This document shows positions 43,517 to 52,024 of a DNA stretch of 64,000 nt, piece by piece. Numbering within the stretch: the first letter of the stretch is position 1; the number at the start of each line of letters is the position of its first letter. The position numbers and the translations under genes are program-made. The notes under the pieces are model-generated. The model did no database searches, was not told where the DNA came from, and was given only the letters and a program-made list of their open reading frames with translations. The DNA comes from Mucilaginibacter terrae (GTDB taxonomy: Bacteria > Bacteroidota > Bacteroidia > Sphingobacteriales > Sphingobacteriaceae): assembly GCF_031951985.1 (NCBI RefSeq), contig NZ_JAVLVU010000001.1:4774001-4838000 (forward strand), written 5' to 3'.

Positions 43517-44242
43517 TTATTGTAATTTTATGTAAACGGATGCGGTTGTCGTAGTTTGACTTGCATAGTCAATTCGCCATCTAATCCAGCCGACTGGAAT
43601 TGAAAGAGAACCATTGTAAGGCAGATTTATAACAGAATAAGTTGAACCACCATTGGTACTGTACCTCAGTACCGAAGTCCCATCTCCGATGATAGAGTTA
43701 ATCGTAACTGTATTTTCAAAATAATCTTTATATTCCCTTACTGGTTGGGTAAAGCTTAGTGTAAAGGCTTTCAAAACACTGTCGAGTTTGGCCTTTTGTG
43801 CATTGGTAAATGCATTGGTATTACTGTTACTCTCGTATGCTGCTTTTATTTGAGGTGGGCTTGTTGCTGCATCGGTCAACGTTCGCACGGCTAACTCACT
43901 TGGATATCGTGTATTATCCGCATTTGCTAAATCTCGTATACTGTTAGTTTTGTTAGCATTATCTTCTTTGCCTGATATGTTTACATCGGTTTGTAGTAAT
44001 ACTAAATCATTATTGGCTGTTCCGCCTCTAAACCAGAATAAACTGATGCTTGTGCCATTGGCAATTATACATTGTAAGCCTTGGTATCTTAGCGCTGGTT
44101 TTATTAAGTCTAAAGCCTCGGCAATATTGGTAAATGGAATAGTAGTCGTTCCGTCATATTTGCCATACCGCATATCAGAAGCTACCGGATTGGTTGGATC
44201 GTATGGTTTTGCGAACTGGAAGCCCGCCGGTTGATTTGCCAT
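43517..44242 (-). CDS. Tail-fibre accessory protein
   Basis: 241 residues, opening NQPAGFQFAKPYDPTNPVAS, with many short strands and a C-terminal part in VLRYSTNGGSTYSVINLPYN that looks like an immunoglobulin- or fibre-tip-like fold. It lies between two fibre-like genes with 1-2 bp gaps, so it is one operon with them. No enzyme motif. Confidence 0.6.
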   Translation of the reverse strand: MANQPAGFQFAKPYDPTNPVASDMRYGKYDGTTTIPFTNIAEALDLIKPALRYQGLQCIIANGTSISLFWFRGGTANNDLVLLQTDVNISGKEDNANKTNSIRDLANADNTRYPSELAVRTLTDAATSPPQIKAAYESNSNTNAFTNAQKAKLDSVLKAFTLSFTQPVREYKDYFENTVTINSIIGDGTSVLRYSTNGGSTYSVINLPYNGSLSIPVGWIRWRIDYASQTTTTASVYIKLQ

Positions 44243-44243
44243 T

Positions 44244-45839
44244 TTATGATAAGGTTAATTCGTGGGTATGGGCTTCGCCGTAGGCAACCGCCTGTTCGTA
44301 TACATATACATCGTAGGTAACATCGCCGGTGCCACCATTTTTAATGCTCATGGTTATTTTACCTGACTGGTATATTGATTTTACATCGCCGTTGGTTTGT
44401 ACATCTTTAGCTGTAGTTAATGTTTTGCTATTACCGATACGTGTGGCTACGAAAAATTTACGATGAGTTGTGCCGGTATTAAGCGAAATAGGCATATTAC
44501 CGTTTTCCCAGATGAAGCTAATGCTTCCTCCGCCCGATATACCTCTTAGTAAATCACTGGTGAGTTCTAACCCGCTTGGAATAGCACCATAAAATATTTT
44601 GTAACGAGGTGTAATGGTAGAAGATGCACTTTTTATACCTGCAGGTATGCGTCCAACAGGGTCGGGCTGGTTCAATTCATTATTTTTAATGGGGCCTTGC
44701 AGGTAGTTATAAGTAGCCTGATATACAATAGATGAATTGATGATAGTATATCCATTGTCTGCAGTTTGTTCTGTAGTCCCAATTTCATTTGTAGCTCCGT
44801 TACCCACTTTTTTGGTAATACTTAAAGCTGTTGCATTACCCGCATCGTTTTTTGTAAATGTTGTCGATGCTGTAAAATCAAGCACCTGCCCAACCTCAAT
44901 TGTACTGGTAGGTTGATTGGTTGATGTTCCTGCCAGCTTTGCGGTAACTGTAAGGCTGGTTAATGGGGCAATGTAGTTAGGATGGGCAACGTTTGTGTAA
45001 GCCTCTTTATACTGGTAATAAGCACTTTCAGCAGCCGGAACCTGCTCACCGTTACTATACTTTCCGAAAGGAACAGAACCATAAACCGTCCACGAAGGGA
45101 CGCTTAAATCAACATCTTCCGCAATTTCTAATACCTCATTTATAGCCGATACCAAATCGGTTTTAGTTTCAGTTTTTAAGATTGACAGGTTGCCCAGGTA
45201 ATCAATTTCCTGTGTCATTTCTTTACCTGCACCCCAATTACCGGCTGTTTTAGGGCCGAAGATTTGCCACGTGGTCGTATTGATATAAAAATCGCCGTCG
45301 GTGCCTGTGTTGGTGTTTGATGGGTTTATGGTGCCGTTAAGCACGCTTTTGCCATTAAATCCGGGTATGCCTTGGTCTCCTTTTGGACCAGGCCCACCGG
45401 GTGGACCGCTTTGCATGGTAAATACTTTTTGCCAGCTGCTGCTTTGTTTTTGATAAAATTCACCCGTTACCGTGTGGATGTAAGTATCATTAATTTGACC
45501 AGTGGCCGCAGTTGGTGTAATAATACCGTAAAGTATGGCACCACCTGTCGATGTTTCATTTACCGGGATGCTGTATGCCAATGCCCAGCCGCCGTTCCTT
45601 TTCTGGTAAAATGAACCGTTAGTTGCATTAATAGCTACATCGTTGTTTTTACCTGTAGTATCTTGTGGTAAGGCGCTAATAAAAGTTACACTATTGCCGG
45701 TCGAAATGTTGTTGGAAAGGTAGGTGATTAGCTTCGAAAACGCGTATTGATAATCGGTTCCGTTACGCACTAAAACGCTCACATCATCGCCGGTAATGGA
45801 CTGGGTTATTTCGAGTTCGCTTATTTTTTTATCGGGCAT
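44244..45839 (-). CDS. Tail fibre protein with a collagen-like segment
   Basis: 531 residues. An N-terminal KISELEITQSITGDDVSVLV domain recurs in Bacteroidota phage fibres. A short collagen-like stretch (GPPGGPGPKGDQGIPGFNG) follows near residue 145-165, then beta-rich domains. Collagen-like rods trimerise, so the protein probably forms the shaft of a receptor-binding fibre. Confidence 0.75.
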   Translation of the reverse strand: MPDKKISELEITQSITGDDVSVLVRNGTDYQYAFSKLITYLSNNISTGNSVTFISALPQDTTGKNNDVAINATNGSFYQKRNGGWALAYSIPVNETSTGGAILYGIITPTAATGQINDTYIHTVTGEFYQKQSSSWQKVFTMQSGPPGGPGPKGDQGIPGFNGKSVLNGTINPSNTNTGTDGDFYINTTTWQIFGPKTAGNWGAGKEMTQEIDYLGNLSILKTETKTDLVSAINEVLEIAEDVDLSVPSWTVYGSVPFGKYSNGEQVPAAESAYYQYKEAYTNVAHPNYIAPLTSLTVTAKLAGTSTNQPTSTIEVGQVLDFTASTTFTKNDAGNATALSITKKVGNGATNEIGTTEQTADNGYTIINSSIVYQATYNYLQGPIKNNELNQPDPVGRIPAGIKSASSTITPRYKIFYGAIPSGLELTSDLLRGISGGGSISFIWENGNMPISLNTGTTHRKFFVATRIGNSKTLTTAKDVQTNGDVKSIYQSGKITMSIKNGGTGDVTYDVYVYEQAVAYGEAHTHELTLS

Positions 45840-45841
45840 AA

Positions 45842-46462
45842 TTAAAACAGGTTATCATATACTGAATAGTTGTCAATTTCGGGAACACCAGTGGGTGAAT
45901 TAAAACTGGTACGGTCAATCCCCCTTATACGCGGGCCCGCCTGGCGCGAACTTTTATTCTTTTCATTATAGCGCCACAACGGGTAATCAGCATGGTTATC
46001 TAACAAGAATTTCTCCACCTCATTAGCGTGGGCATTAGCTACGCTGCGTTGCTGTTGTACCAGTTTAACCTGGTCTTGGGTGCTTACGGCCTGGGCATTG
46101 TCGTACTGCTTAACTACCGGACCGGTTGCCGTATAATGCACGCCATTGCCTTCAATAAAGCGGGCAAAGGTGAAGTAAACCAATGTTGGAGCAATGCCCT
46201 CATAAGCAATTGTATTACCATGATCGTCGGTATAATCGCCACCGTTAAACAGCTTTTTGTATACCTGTGGCGCGTCGGTCTTTATCTGGCCATCGGAATC
46301 AAAGTATTTTAACAATTGGAAATACAACGGATAGCCTAAGAATGGCTTCAGGTCGAGCTCTTGTGCTTTTTTAATAAATACCTGTAAGCGCTCGGGTTTT
46401 ATGTTGATGGAAATGTCCTCAAATTGCTGAAAGGTTTCAGCAGTGATCAGTAAGGAAGTCAT
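45842..46462 (-). CDS. Head-tail adaptor candidate (DUF6712-like)
   Basis: 206 residues: LLITAETFQQFEDISINIKP, then DLKPFLGYPLYFQLLKYF and a helical TYYV-free middle with LVYFTFARFIEG. The pattern and the place right after the portal gene fit the DUF6712-type connector protein of Bacteroidota phages. Function is inferred from position. Confidence 0.6.
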   Translation of the reverse strand: MTSLLITAETFQQFEDISINIKPERLQVFIKKAQELDLKPFLGYPLYFQLLKYFDSDGQIKTDAPQVYKKLFNGGDYTDDHGNTIAYEGIAPTLVYFTFARFIEGNGVHYTATGPVVKQYDNAQAVSTQDQVKLVQQQRSVANAHANEVEKFLLDNHADYPLWRYNEKNKSSRQAGPRIRGIDRTSFNSPTGVPEIDNYSVYDNLF

Positions 46463-46508
46463 GATGAATTAAGATTAATGGAGTTGATAAATGAACCGGG
46501 CAGCAATT

Positions 46509-47795
46509 TTATTCACCGACCATGGCCCTTGCTTCGGCTTGTTTAAAGCCATAGGCGTAAATGAGTATGGCAACTTTGTTTTCGGTTGGAAGGGTAGACA
46601 TTAGCACCTGGTTTATGCTGCTGCCCGATTTCATTCCGGCGCTGTCATCGGCTACGTTGCCGGGTACTGGTAGTATGTTCCAGTTGCCCGATGGGTTGAT
46701 TTGCTGATAGAAGTTACCGAATAGCTCTGCAAATACCTCGCTCAGTTCATTCCTATCGGGAGCGGTGTTATCATTAAATTCACGTATAGCTTCCTTTTTT
46801 TCGCCACCGTTGCTTAAGCCCGATGCTTTTTCGGCGTTGATCAACTCTTTGGGTACCGAAAAACCTTTGATGATCCGTGCCTCAACCGACCGTTCGGTGG
46901 TTTCAAAAAGCTTGTCGTTATTTTGAATGGCATAGGGCTTAAACTCAGGTTTTGATGCTTCATCCTCATACTCTATCACAATGATTTTTTGAGCACTTTT
47001 GGTTCCCTGAAAGCTGCCCAGGTCTTTTTCAAACTGAGAAGGTGTGTTGATACTACCTGTTGAACCTGTATTGGGCGCACTGTTATCGGCCTCCTCGCGG
47101 CGCGATTGCATGAAGAGCATCGTCGACGGTAAAAAGCCGGTGGTTACCTCGCGGTTATTAAAAGTTTTAATACCGGCTTCCGTTTCAAAATCTTCCCAAA
47201 CACTATCAGCTTCAATCAATGGGTAATCGTCAACCTCGGGGTTAAAGTAGTAAAGCTGGCCTTTGTAGTTTTCCCAGCCACCGGCAATTAAAACCTGTTC
47301 ATCAATTACGGCAGGGTCGGGGTTGTAGGGGTCGATGAATACAATCTTCGACCGCATAATGTGTTTCCAGCTTTTGCGGCTCCAATCATTGTATATGGCA
47401 TATTTACCGGCAGTTTCTGCATTATCGGTATCGCCCATGCGTATGTCTTCAAACTTTACGTAATGGGCCGATGCCACCTGGCAGTTGGCATTGTAATTTA
47501 TGTGGATGCCAAAACCGTTAAACAGGGCCTTATCGGTAGCTACCGCCTTGAGTAGTTTAGTTAGGGTGAGCCCTTTGTTGTTGATGATTTGCTTACCCAG
47601 TTCTTTATCTTCAAAACCATTGCCGCCTATAAATTTGGCGCGCTTGTTCCAGCAATCTTTAGCCGTTGGGGAGGCGGCCACCAGTTCGAGCATACGTTGC
47701 GGATAGGCATTATCGGTGTCGTAATTAAGTATGCCGAAGGTTTGGTTGGGCCGCACCTTTATGCGGCGTTCTATTTGAGGTAAATAGGATTTCAT
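46509..47795 (-). CDS. Phage portal protein
   Basis: 428 residues. TDNAYPQRMLELVAASPTAK and CWNKRAKFIGGNGFED at the start, an internal strand region, then FSVPKELINAEKASGLSNGG and FNDNTAPDRNELSEVFAELF are portal-type features of Bacteroidota prophages. It forms the dodecameric ring through which DNA passes. The gene lies after the capsid genes in the direction of transcription, the reverse of the common order. Confidence 0.8.
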   Translation of the reverse strand: MKSYLPQIERRIKVRPNQTFGILNYDTDNAYPQRMLELVAASPTAKDCWNKRAKFIGGNGFEDKELGKQIINNKGLTLTKLLKAVATDKALFNGFGIHINYNANCQVASAHYVKFEDIRMGDTDNAETAGKYAIYNDWSRKSWKHIMRSKIVFIDPYNPDPAVIDEQVLIAGGWENYKGQLYYFNPEVDDYPLIEADSVWEDFETEAGIKTFNNREVTTGFLPSTMLFMQSRREEADNSAPNTGSTGSINTPSQFEKDLGSFQGTKSAQKIIVIEYEDEASKPEFKPYAIQNNDKLFETTERSVEARIIKGFSVPKELINAEKASGLSNGGEKKEAIREFNDNTAPDRNELSEVFAELFGNFYQQINPSGNWNILPVPGNVADDSAGMKSGSSINQVLMSTLPTENKVAILIYAYGFKQAEARAMVGE

Positions 47796-47803
47796 TTAAA
47801 TTA

Positions 47804-47893
47804 AGTTGTAGGTTGGTGTTGCAGGTTAAGTGCAGGCATATAGGTGATGAGGAATAGGTTAGCTGTGCAGCCTGCAACACGCAACCTGCAACT
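47804..47893. repeat. Hairpin of GTTGCAGG/CCTGCAAC units
   Basis: The left arm (47804-47836, AGTTGTAGGTTGGTGTTGCA...) is the imperfect complement of the right arm (47865-47892, CAGCCTGCAACACGCAACCT...). Units are GCAACCT and GCAACAC. It separates the tail-tube candidate from the portal. Confidence 0.65.
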
Positions 47894-47895
47894 GT

Positions 47896-48492
47896 TTATT
47901 CAGCGTCTTCGGTTAACTCGTTTAGGGCGGTTAAGGTGCTGGTGTAGCTGGCCGTGCCCGATTGTGGTGCAATAAATACAGCACGTGGCGGATAGGGTTC
48001 GCGCAATTTATCTGGGTTGGTTAATTTAAGTTTGTAACCGCCTTCCATACCTTCATCGGCAGCATTGCGTTCGGCTTCGGTAAGGATGAGGCCGTTTACG
48101 GCGCCAAACAGTTCTACGGCCGAATTGCTGTCTTTGTAGTTATTAATAACCACGGCTTTTACCCTGCCGTAACCCATGGCACGTAACTGGGCTTTAATTT
48201 CAACCGACAGACCGGCAATGTTAAAATCAATTTCTTCGGTATAACGCGGACCAACCTGGGTTTTGGCCAGTTTTGACATGGCATTAAAACTGTTATTGGT
48301 GCCTTCAAATTTGTACAGCTTGCCACCATTAACAGGGATGAGTTTTTCGATGGTTAAGGGATTAGTGGTGCTGTATTGGATGGTCATGTCATCCTCGTTA
48401 AAGATGTAGATCACATCTTCGATACCCGAAGTAACGGGCGATGCGGCGGCGAGGCTAAAGCCTTCGGTAATTTTGCTAAAGATTGTTGGCAT
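47896..48492 (-). CDS. Tail-tube protein candidate
   Basis: 198 residues, beta-rich, opening FSKITEGFSLAAASPVTSGI. It has a central YTEEIDFNIAGLSVEIKAQL strand set and the end YPPRAVFIAPQSGTASYTST. The small size and the place between capsid and portal suggest a major tail (tube) protein or similar virion subunit. No family recognised with certainty. Confidence 0.5.
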   Translation of the reverse strand: MPTIFSKITEGFSLAAASPVTSGIEDVIYIFNEDDMTIQYSTTNPLTIEKLIPVNGGKLYKFEGTNNSFNAMSKLAKTQVGPRYTEEIDFNIAGLSVEIKAQLRAMGYGRVKAVVINNYKDSNSAVELFGAVNGLILTEAERNAADEGMEGGYKLKLTNPDKLREPYPPRAVFIAPQSGTASYTSTLTALNELTEDAE

Positions 48493-48525
48493 ATTTTAAA
48501 ATGAATGTGTAAGTGAGCGTGATAA

Positions 48526-48620
48526 TGTGCAGATATGCAAATGCCCGGATGCCTTGATGGGAGATAAGGCTTAGATGATGGTAGATGGTTGAGCAAACCG
48601 TGCATCGGCATATCTGCTCA
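48526..48620. repeat. Hairpin of GTGCAGATATGCAAAT units
   Basis: ATGTGCAGATATGCAAATGC (from 48526) pairs imperfectly with GTGCATCGGCATATCTGCTCA (48600-48620). Same unit family as 51349-51382 and 60226-60327. Confidence 0.55.
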
Positions 48621-48630
48621 TTTAAATATT

Positions 48631-49881
48631 TTAAATCCCGGGAGAGAGATAAAATAATTCGTCGGGAAATTTAAAGTTAACGGCTGCTTTCATACGGGCT
48701 TTCATGCGCACCACGTTATCATTGGTGTATGGTTTCATGTAAACAGTAGACAGCTCGCTTTGGTCGCCTAAGAGGTCAACTCCCAAAAACAGGTTTGATG
48801 AACGTGCGCCCAATATGGTATTAGCTTGCCAATGGTTCATGAGTTGCAGAGGCATTCCCAAATAATCCATTTTCTTTTTATCGGTAAACGCATTCAAAAC
48901 GTTAGTGGCATTATTAGCTTGAGCTTGTGCATAAGCATAACCAACGTGCAACGGAATTTGCAGGTTAAAATCATCCTGGCTACGGTCGGCAGGGTCAAGT
49001 TGTGAGTAAACATTATTTAAAATGCTCAACACATTGCTTGCGTTAATAAAGCTTAAAGTAACCGCGCCTGATGTGCCGCTAAATTGAGCAGCTTTGCGGG
49101 TGTTAATGTTGTTGTAATTACGAATCAGTTTAATTTGGTCGGCACCGGTTTTTTTGATAAAATAAGACTGCCCTTTTGCTTTAACCCCGGCAAGAGCAGC
49201 TTTTGTGGTGAACGAAGTATCGATGAACAAATCGTTTGCAGTAGTTATAGTAACTACATCACCATCTGATAGCTTATCAATATTGCTACCTGTTGCAAAC
49301 GTTACTGTGCCGTTAGTGCTTATTGAGGTTGCCGAAAGAAAAGTGTTTGTACTGGTTGATAATGAAATATCAACTTTGTTGCTTGTGGCATTGGGGCCCT
49401 TGCTGATCAGTGGCAATAAACCTTTAAATTCACTCGAAAAATCGGCTTCGGGTGTCGAATCTTTACCAAGCCAGTATAAACGTTCGTTGGCTATTTGAAT
49501 TTTTGTGAGGTAACGCTGAACCATAAAGTCTGATAGGTCAACAACGCCTTCATAGTCGCCAAATGCGCCGGGAGCCAGTCGTTGTGATTGCCATGTTTTA
49601 ACCAGGTTATCCCATTGTTCTTGTTTCATAAACTCGTATGCAACCGGTTCGAGGTAAGTTTCCTTTTGAAATGCCTCCGTGCCCTGATCTTTAAATATAC
49701 CAGATGGTTCCTGCAATTTGATTTCGTCGTCAACGTCGAGTATTGTTGTTCTAAATTTTACATCGTTAATAACGGTTAATAATCCGCGTTTAACTGAATC
49801 GGCCTCGAGCAATGTGCTGGCCATGAACCCGGCCAGCGCTTCGCCGCCGTAAGAGCTTGGTGTAAAAGTAAATTGTGCCAT
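48631..49881 (-). CDS. Major capsid protein candidate
   Basis: 416 residues. The N-terminus FTPSSYGGEALAGFMASTLL and the middle ERLYWLGKDSTPEADFSSEF, plus a late FPDELFYLSPG, match the layout of HK97-type capsid proteins of Bacteroidota phages. An additional beta-rich insert covers about 180-270 (NGTVTFATGSNIDKLSDGDV). It lies directly after the protease-scaffold gene in the direction of transcription. The assignment rests on size, position and pattern. Confidence 0.65.
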   Translation of the reverse strand: MAQFTFTPSSYGGEALAGFMASTLLEADSVKRGLLTVINDVKFRTTILDVDDEIKLQEPSGIFKDQGTEAFQKETYLEPVAYEFMKQEQWDNLVKTWQSQRLAPGAFGDYEGVVDLSDFMVQRYLTKIQIANERLYWLGKDSTPEADFSSEFKGLLPLISKGPNATSNKVDISLSTSTNTFLSATSISTNGTVTFATGSNIDKLSDGDVVTITTANDLFIDTSFTTKAALAGVKAKGQSYFIKKTGADQIKLIRNYNNINTRKAAQFSGTSGAVTLSFINASNVLSILNNVYSQLDPADRSQDDFNLQIPLHVGYAYAQAQANNATNVLNAFTDKKKMDYLGMPLQLMNHWQANTILGARSSNLFLGVDLLGDQSELSTVYMKPYTNDNVVRMKARMKAAVNFKFPDELFYLSPGI

Positions 49882-50090
49882 AAGTTTTAACTCCCCGCCC
49901 CTAAAGGAGAAGTTTTAATGAATGAGTTTTGCTTTTGTTAGGGATAAAAGGTGCTTCGGAAATGAAGCATAAATTAGAGTGAAGACCTGGCTCCCTGAAG
50001 AGGGAGTTTTTTATCGGAAATAAGGTTATTCGATAACGAAGTTGAGGAAAGATGGGTAAGTAATGCCGTTCCTCTCAATAGTGTAGAGAA

Positions 50091-51293
50091 TTATTTGGTA
50101 TCACTAACCGCTTGCCTTACTGCATTTTTTGCAATTTCAGACTGCGGGGCAAAAAACGGTTGACTTTCGGCTTTGGCTTTGCTGCTGCGTTTGGAGCCTT
50201 CGGGGGTAAAGGTTGATTTGATTTCGTTTTTAATATCGGTATGGGTTTGTTTTAAGCGGACCTGTGCATTTTGTAAGGATGTACGGGCTTCAACCAGTAA
50301 AGCGTTTTGTGCATGCAGTTTAGCTTTTAAAGCAGCTATCTGGTTTTGCACATCGTGGGGTTTGAGCTTGCCTTTAGCGGCGGGCATATCTTCTTCCTCA
50401 TCTTCGTTTTCTACTTCGGTAGCCGGTTCAACTTTTTTTACCTTGCCTTTTTCAATGCACAGTTGTTTGCCTTCGGCAGTGGTGTACACATCATCAACAG
50501 CGGGGGTGCTCAGGTCTTCGTCCTGGAATACTTCAGTATCGCGGTCAAGCTCGCCGGTGTGGTGGAGGGCGCCTTTGTCGGTCATGGTTTGTTTGTTCAT
50601 CACTTTCTTAAAAAAGTTCATCATCTTATCCAAAACCGACGTGGTTTTCTCGATAAGGTCGTTGTTGTGCATGTTCATTTGCTTTTTGGGTGAATTATTA
50701 TGGTTTACTAATATTTTGTTGATGCAACGCTGATAAACTGCCGGTGCGGAATTGGTGCATTTTTGCAGGATGGCGCTGTTGGTAATGGCGGTTTGGTAAT
50801 CTTCAATGCGGTCAATAAAACCCAGGGCCAGTGCCTGGTCGGCGGTCATCCAGGTTACGGCGTTAATGAGGCTGTTGATGGTCACATCATCAAGCCCGGT
50901 TTTATCGGTATAAATTTGGGCCAGGCGCTGTTGTACGGTGTTGAGCATTTGTACATCTTTCAAAAGCTCATCGGCATTACCACCGCTGCCGGCCATGGGT
51001 TTGTGTATCATGAGCAGGGCATATTTGCTCATTACCACTTCTTTACCGGCCATGGCCACTATGGAAGCTGCCGAAGCGGCCAGGGCATCGATATAAGTAA
51101 TTACGCGGCCCTGGTATTTTTTTAGCAGATCGTAAATGGCAATGGCATCAAAGGCCGATCCGCCTGCCGAGCTGATGTGCAGTTCCACATCCTGACCGGC
51201 AGCCTGTACCAATTGTTGCTGCAAATAAGCAGATGACAGGCTGCCCGAGCCAATACCGTCTTGCTCGGTATCGTATAAATAGATTTTGTACAT
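50091..51293 (-). CDS. Prohead protease (ClpP/S14 type) fused to a scaffold-like C-terminus
   Basis: 400 residues. The first about 200 form a Clp-type serine protease: AGGSAFDAIAIYDLLKKY, catalytic Ser in DALAASAASIVAM and His in LLMIHKPMAGSG. From about 230 the chain is highly charged and helical (ENEDEEEDMPAAKGK, then IAALKAKLHAQNALLVEART), as in capsid scaffolds. Fusion of protease and scaffold is known in other phages. Placed next to the capsid gene. Confidence 0.85.
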   Translation of the reverse strand: MYKIYLYDTEQDGIGSGSLSSAYLQQQLVQAAGQDVELHISSAGGSAFDAIAIYDLLKKYQGRVITYIDALAASAASIVAMAGKEVVMSKYALLMIHKPMAGSGGNADELLKDVQMLNTVQQRLAQIYTDKTGLDDVTINSLINAVTWMTADQALALGFIDRIEDYQTAITNSAILQKCTNSAPAVYQRCINKILVNHNNSPKKQMNMHNNDLIEKTTSVLDKMMNFFKKVMNKQTMTDKGALHHTGELDRDTEVFQDEDLSTPAVDDVYTTAEGKQLCIEKGKVKKVEPATEVENEDEEEDMPAAKGKLKPHDVQNQIAALKAKLHAQNALLVEARTSLQNAQVRLKQTHTDIKNEIKSTFTPEGSKRSSKAKAESQPFFAPQSEIAKNAVRQAVSDTK

Positions 51294-51348
51294 GTTGGTG
51301 AGTGGTGAATAGGGAGTGGTTATTAGGTTATTGAGTTACTAAGGGGAA

Positions 51349-51382
51349 GTGCAGATTTTGCGGATATGCAAATGTGCAGATG
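51349..51382. repeat. GTGCAGAT/ATGCAAAT short-unit repeat
   Basis: Tandem 8-10 nt units in GTGCAGATTTTGCGGATATG and ATGCAAATGTGCAGATG. The region 51294-51626 upstream of the protease gene otherwise holds GATATTTCAAATATC (51425-51439), the dyad at 51458-51482 and a TTCGAAAT run at 51543-51582; no gene is seen there. Confidence 0.5.
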
Positions 51383-51457
51383 AGGCGCAGTTAGAGAGCA
51401 GCCGGATGCTGATTAATTAGCGGTTGATATTTCAAATATCAGGAACTTTTTTGGCTG

Positions 51458-51482
51458 AAGTGGTGACACAATCGTGTCAGTA
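51458..51482. promoter_or_regulatory. 25-bp dyad element, copy 1
   Basis: Core TGACACAATCGTGTCA (6-bp arms, 4-nt centre) flanked by AAGTGG and GTA. Repeated with one mismatch at 51630-51654, same strand. Confidence 0.6.
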
Positions 51483-51626
51483 GCTCTATTTGTTGGGACG
51501 GTAATTTTGATAATTCTCAAATTCTGAAAAATCCTGATTCAGATAATAAATTCGAAATTGAACATTCGAAATTCGAAATGAAACAAGTGCCGGTTGGCAT
51601 AATTCAAAGATGCAAAAATTATCGTG

Positions 51627-51881
51627 TTAAAGTGGTGACACCATCGTGTCAGTACCCGAAAAACTGTTTATGGCACGCCAAATAGTACGCTCATCCTTTT
51701 TAAAATGCCCTTGCGCTTCAAATACAGCTTTGTTTTTGCTGATGCCTTGCGTTTGCATCTGCGCTTCAACCCAAAGGTAAATTTCCCGATAGGTAAATAT
51801 TTTTGAGCTGATGAAGCCCGCCTTAAACATCTCGCTTAAAGCGCCGCTGTTAAATAATTGGTTTGCGATGGTGATATGCAT
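51627..51881 (-). CDS. Small prophage protein with helix-turn-helix-like pattern
   Basis: From ATG 51881 (MHITIANQLF) 84 residues. A helix pair FNSGALSEMFKAGFISSKIF is followed by YREIYLWVEAQMQ and a final ISKNKAVFEAQGHFKKDERT-IWRAI stretch that resembles a DNA-binding helix-turn-helix. The 3' end of the frame is the second copy of the 25-bp dyad (encoding TDTMVSP). It could be a small regulator of the late genes; no family recognised. The longer frame to 51920 runs into a repeat. Confidence 0.55.
   Translation of the reverse strand: MHITIANQLFNSGALSEMFKAGFISSKIFTYREIYLWVEAQMQTQGISKNKAVFEAQGHFKKDERTIWRAINSFSGTDTMVSPL
51630..51654. promoter_or_regulatory. 25-bp dyad element, copy 2, inside a gene's 3' end
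   Basis: Core TGACACCATCGTGTCA; differs from copy 1 by one base. It lies immediately next to the stop codon at 51627 and codes for the last residues of the small protein. Confidence 0.6.
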
Positions 51882-51897
51882 TTTTTGTAGTTTATAG

Positions 51898-52023
51898 GAA
51901 GTCCATAGACGATAGACCATAGACCATGGTTTACAGCGAAGCCTTGTTTTGGGGGTGTTAATATTGGCTTCTTTTTACAGGAGTTCAATCTTGATTCTTG
52001 ACTCTGTACTCTTGATTCTAAAT
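51898..52023. repeat. Two different short-unit repeats side by side
   Basis: 51898-51929 is of the CCATAGAC type (AGTCCATAGACGATAGACC...) and 51986-52023 of the GAATCAAGAGTACA type (CTTGATTCTTGACTCTGTAC...). Only one arm of each is present, so they do not pair with each other. Confidence 0.5.
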
Positions 52024-52024
52024 C

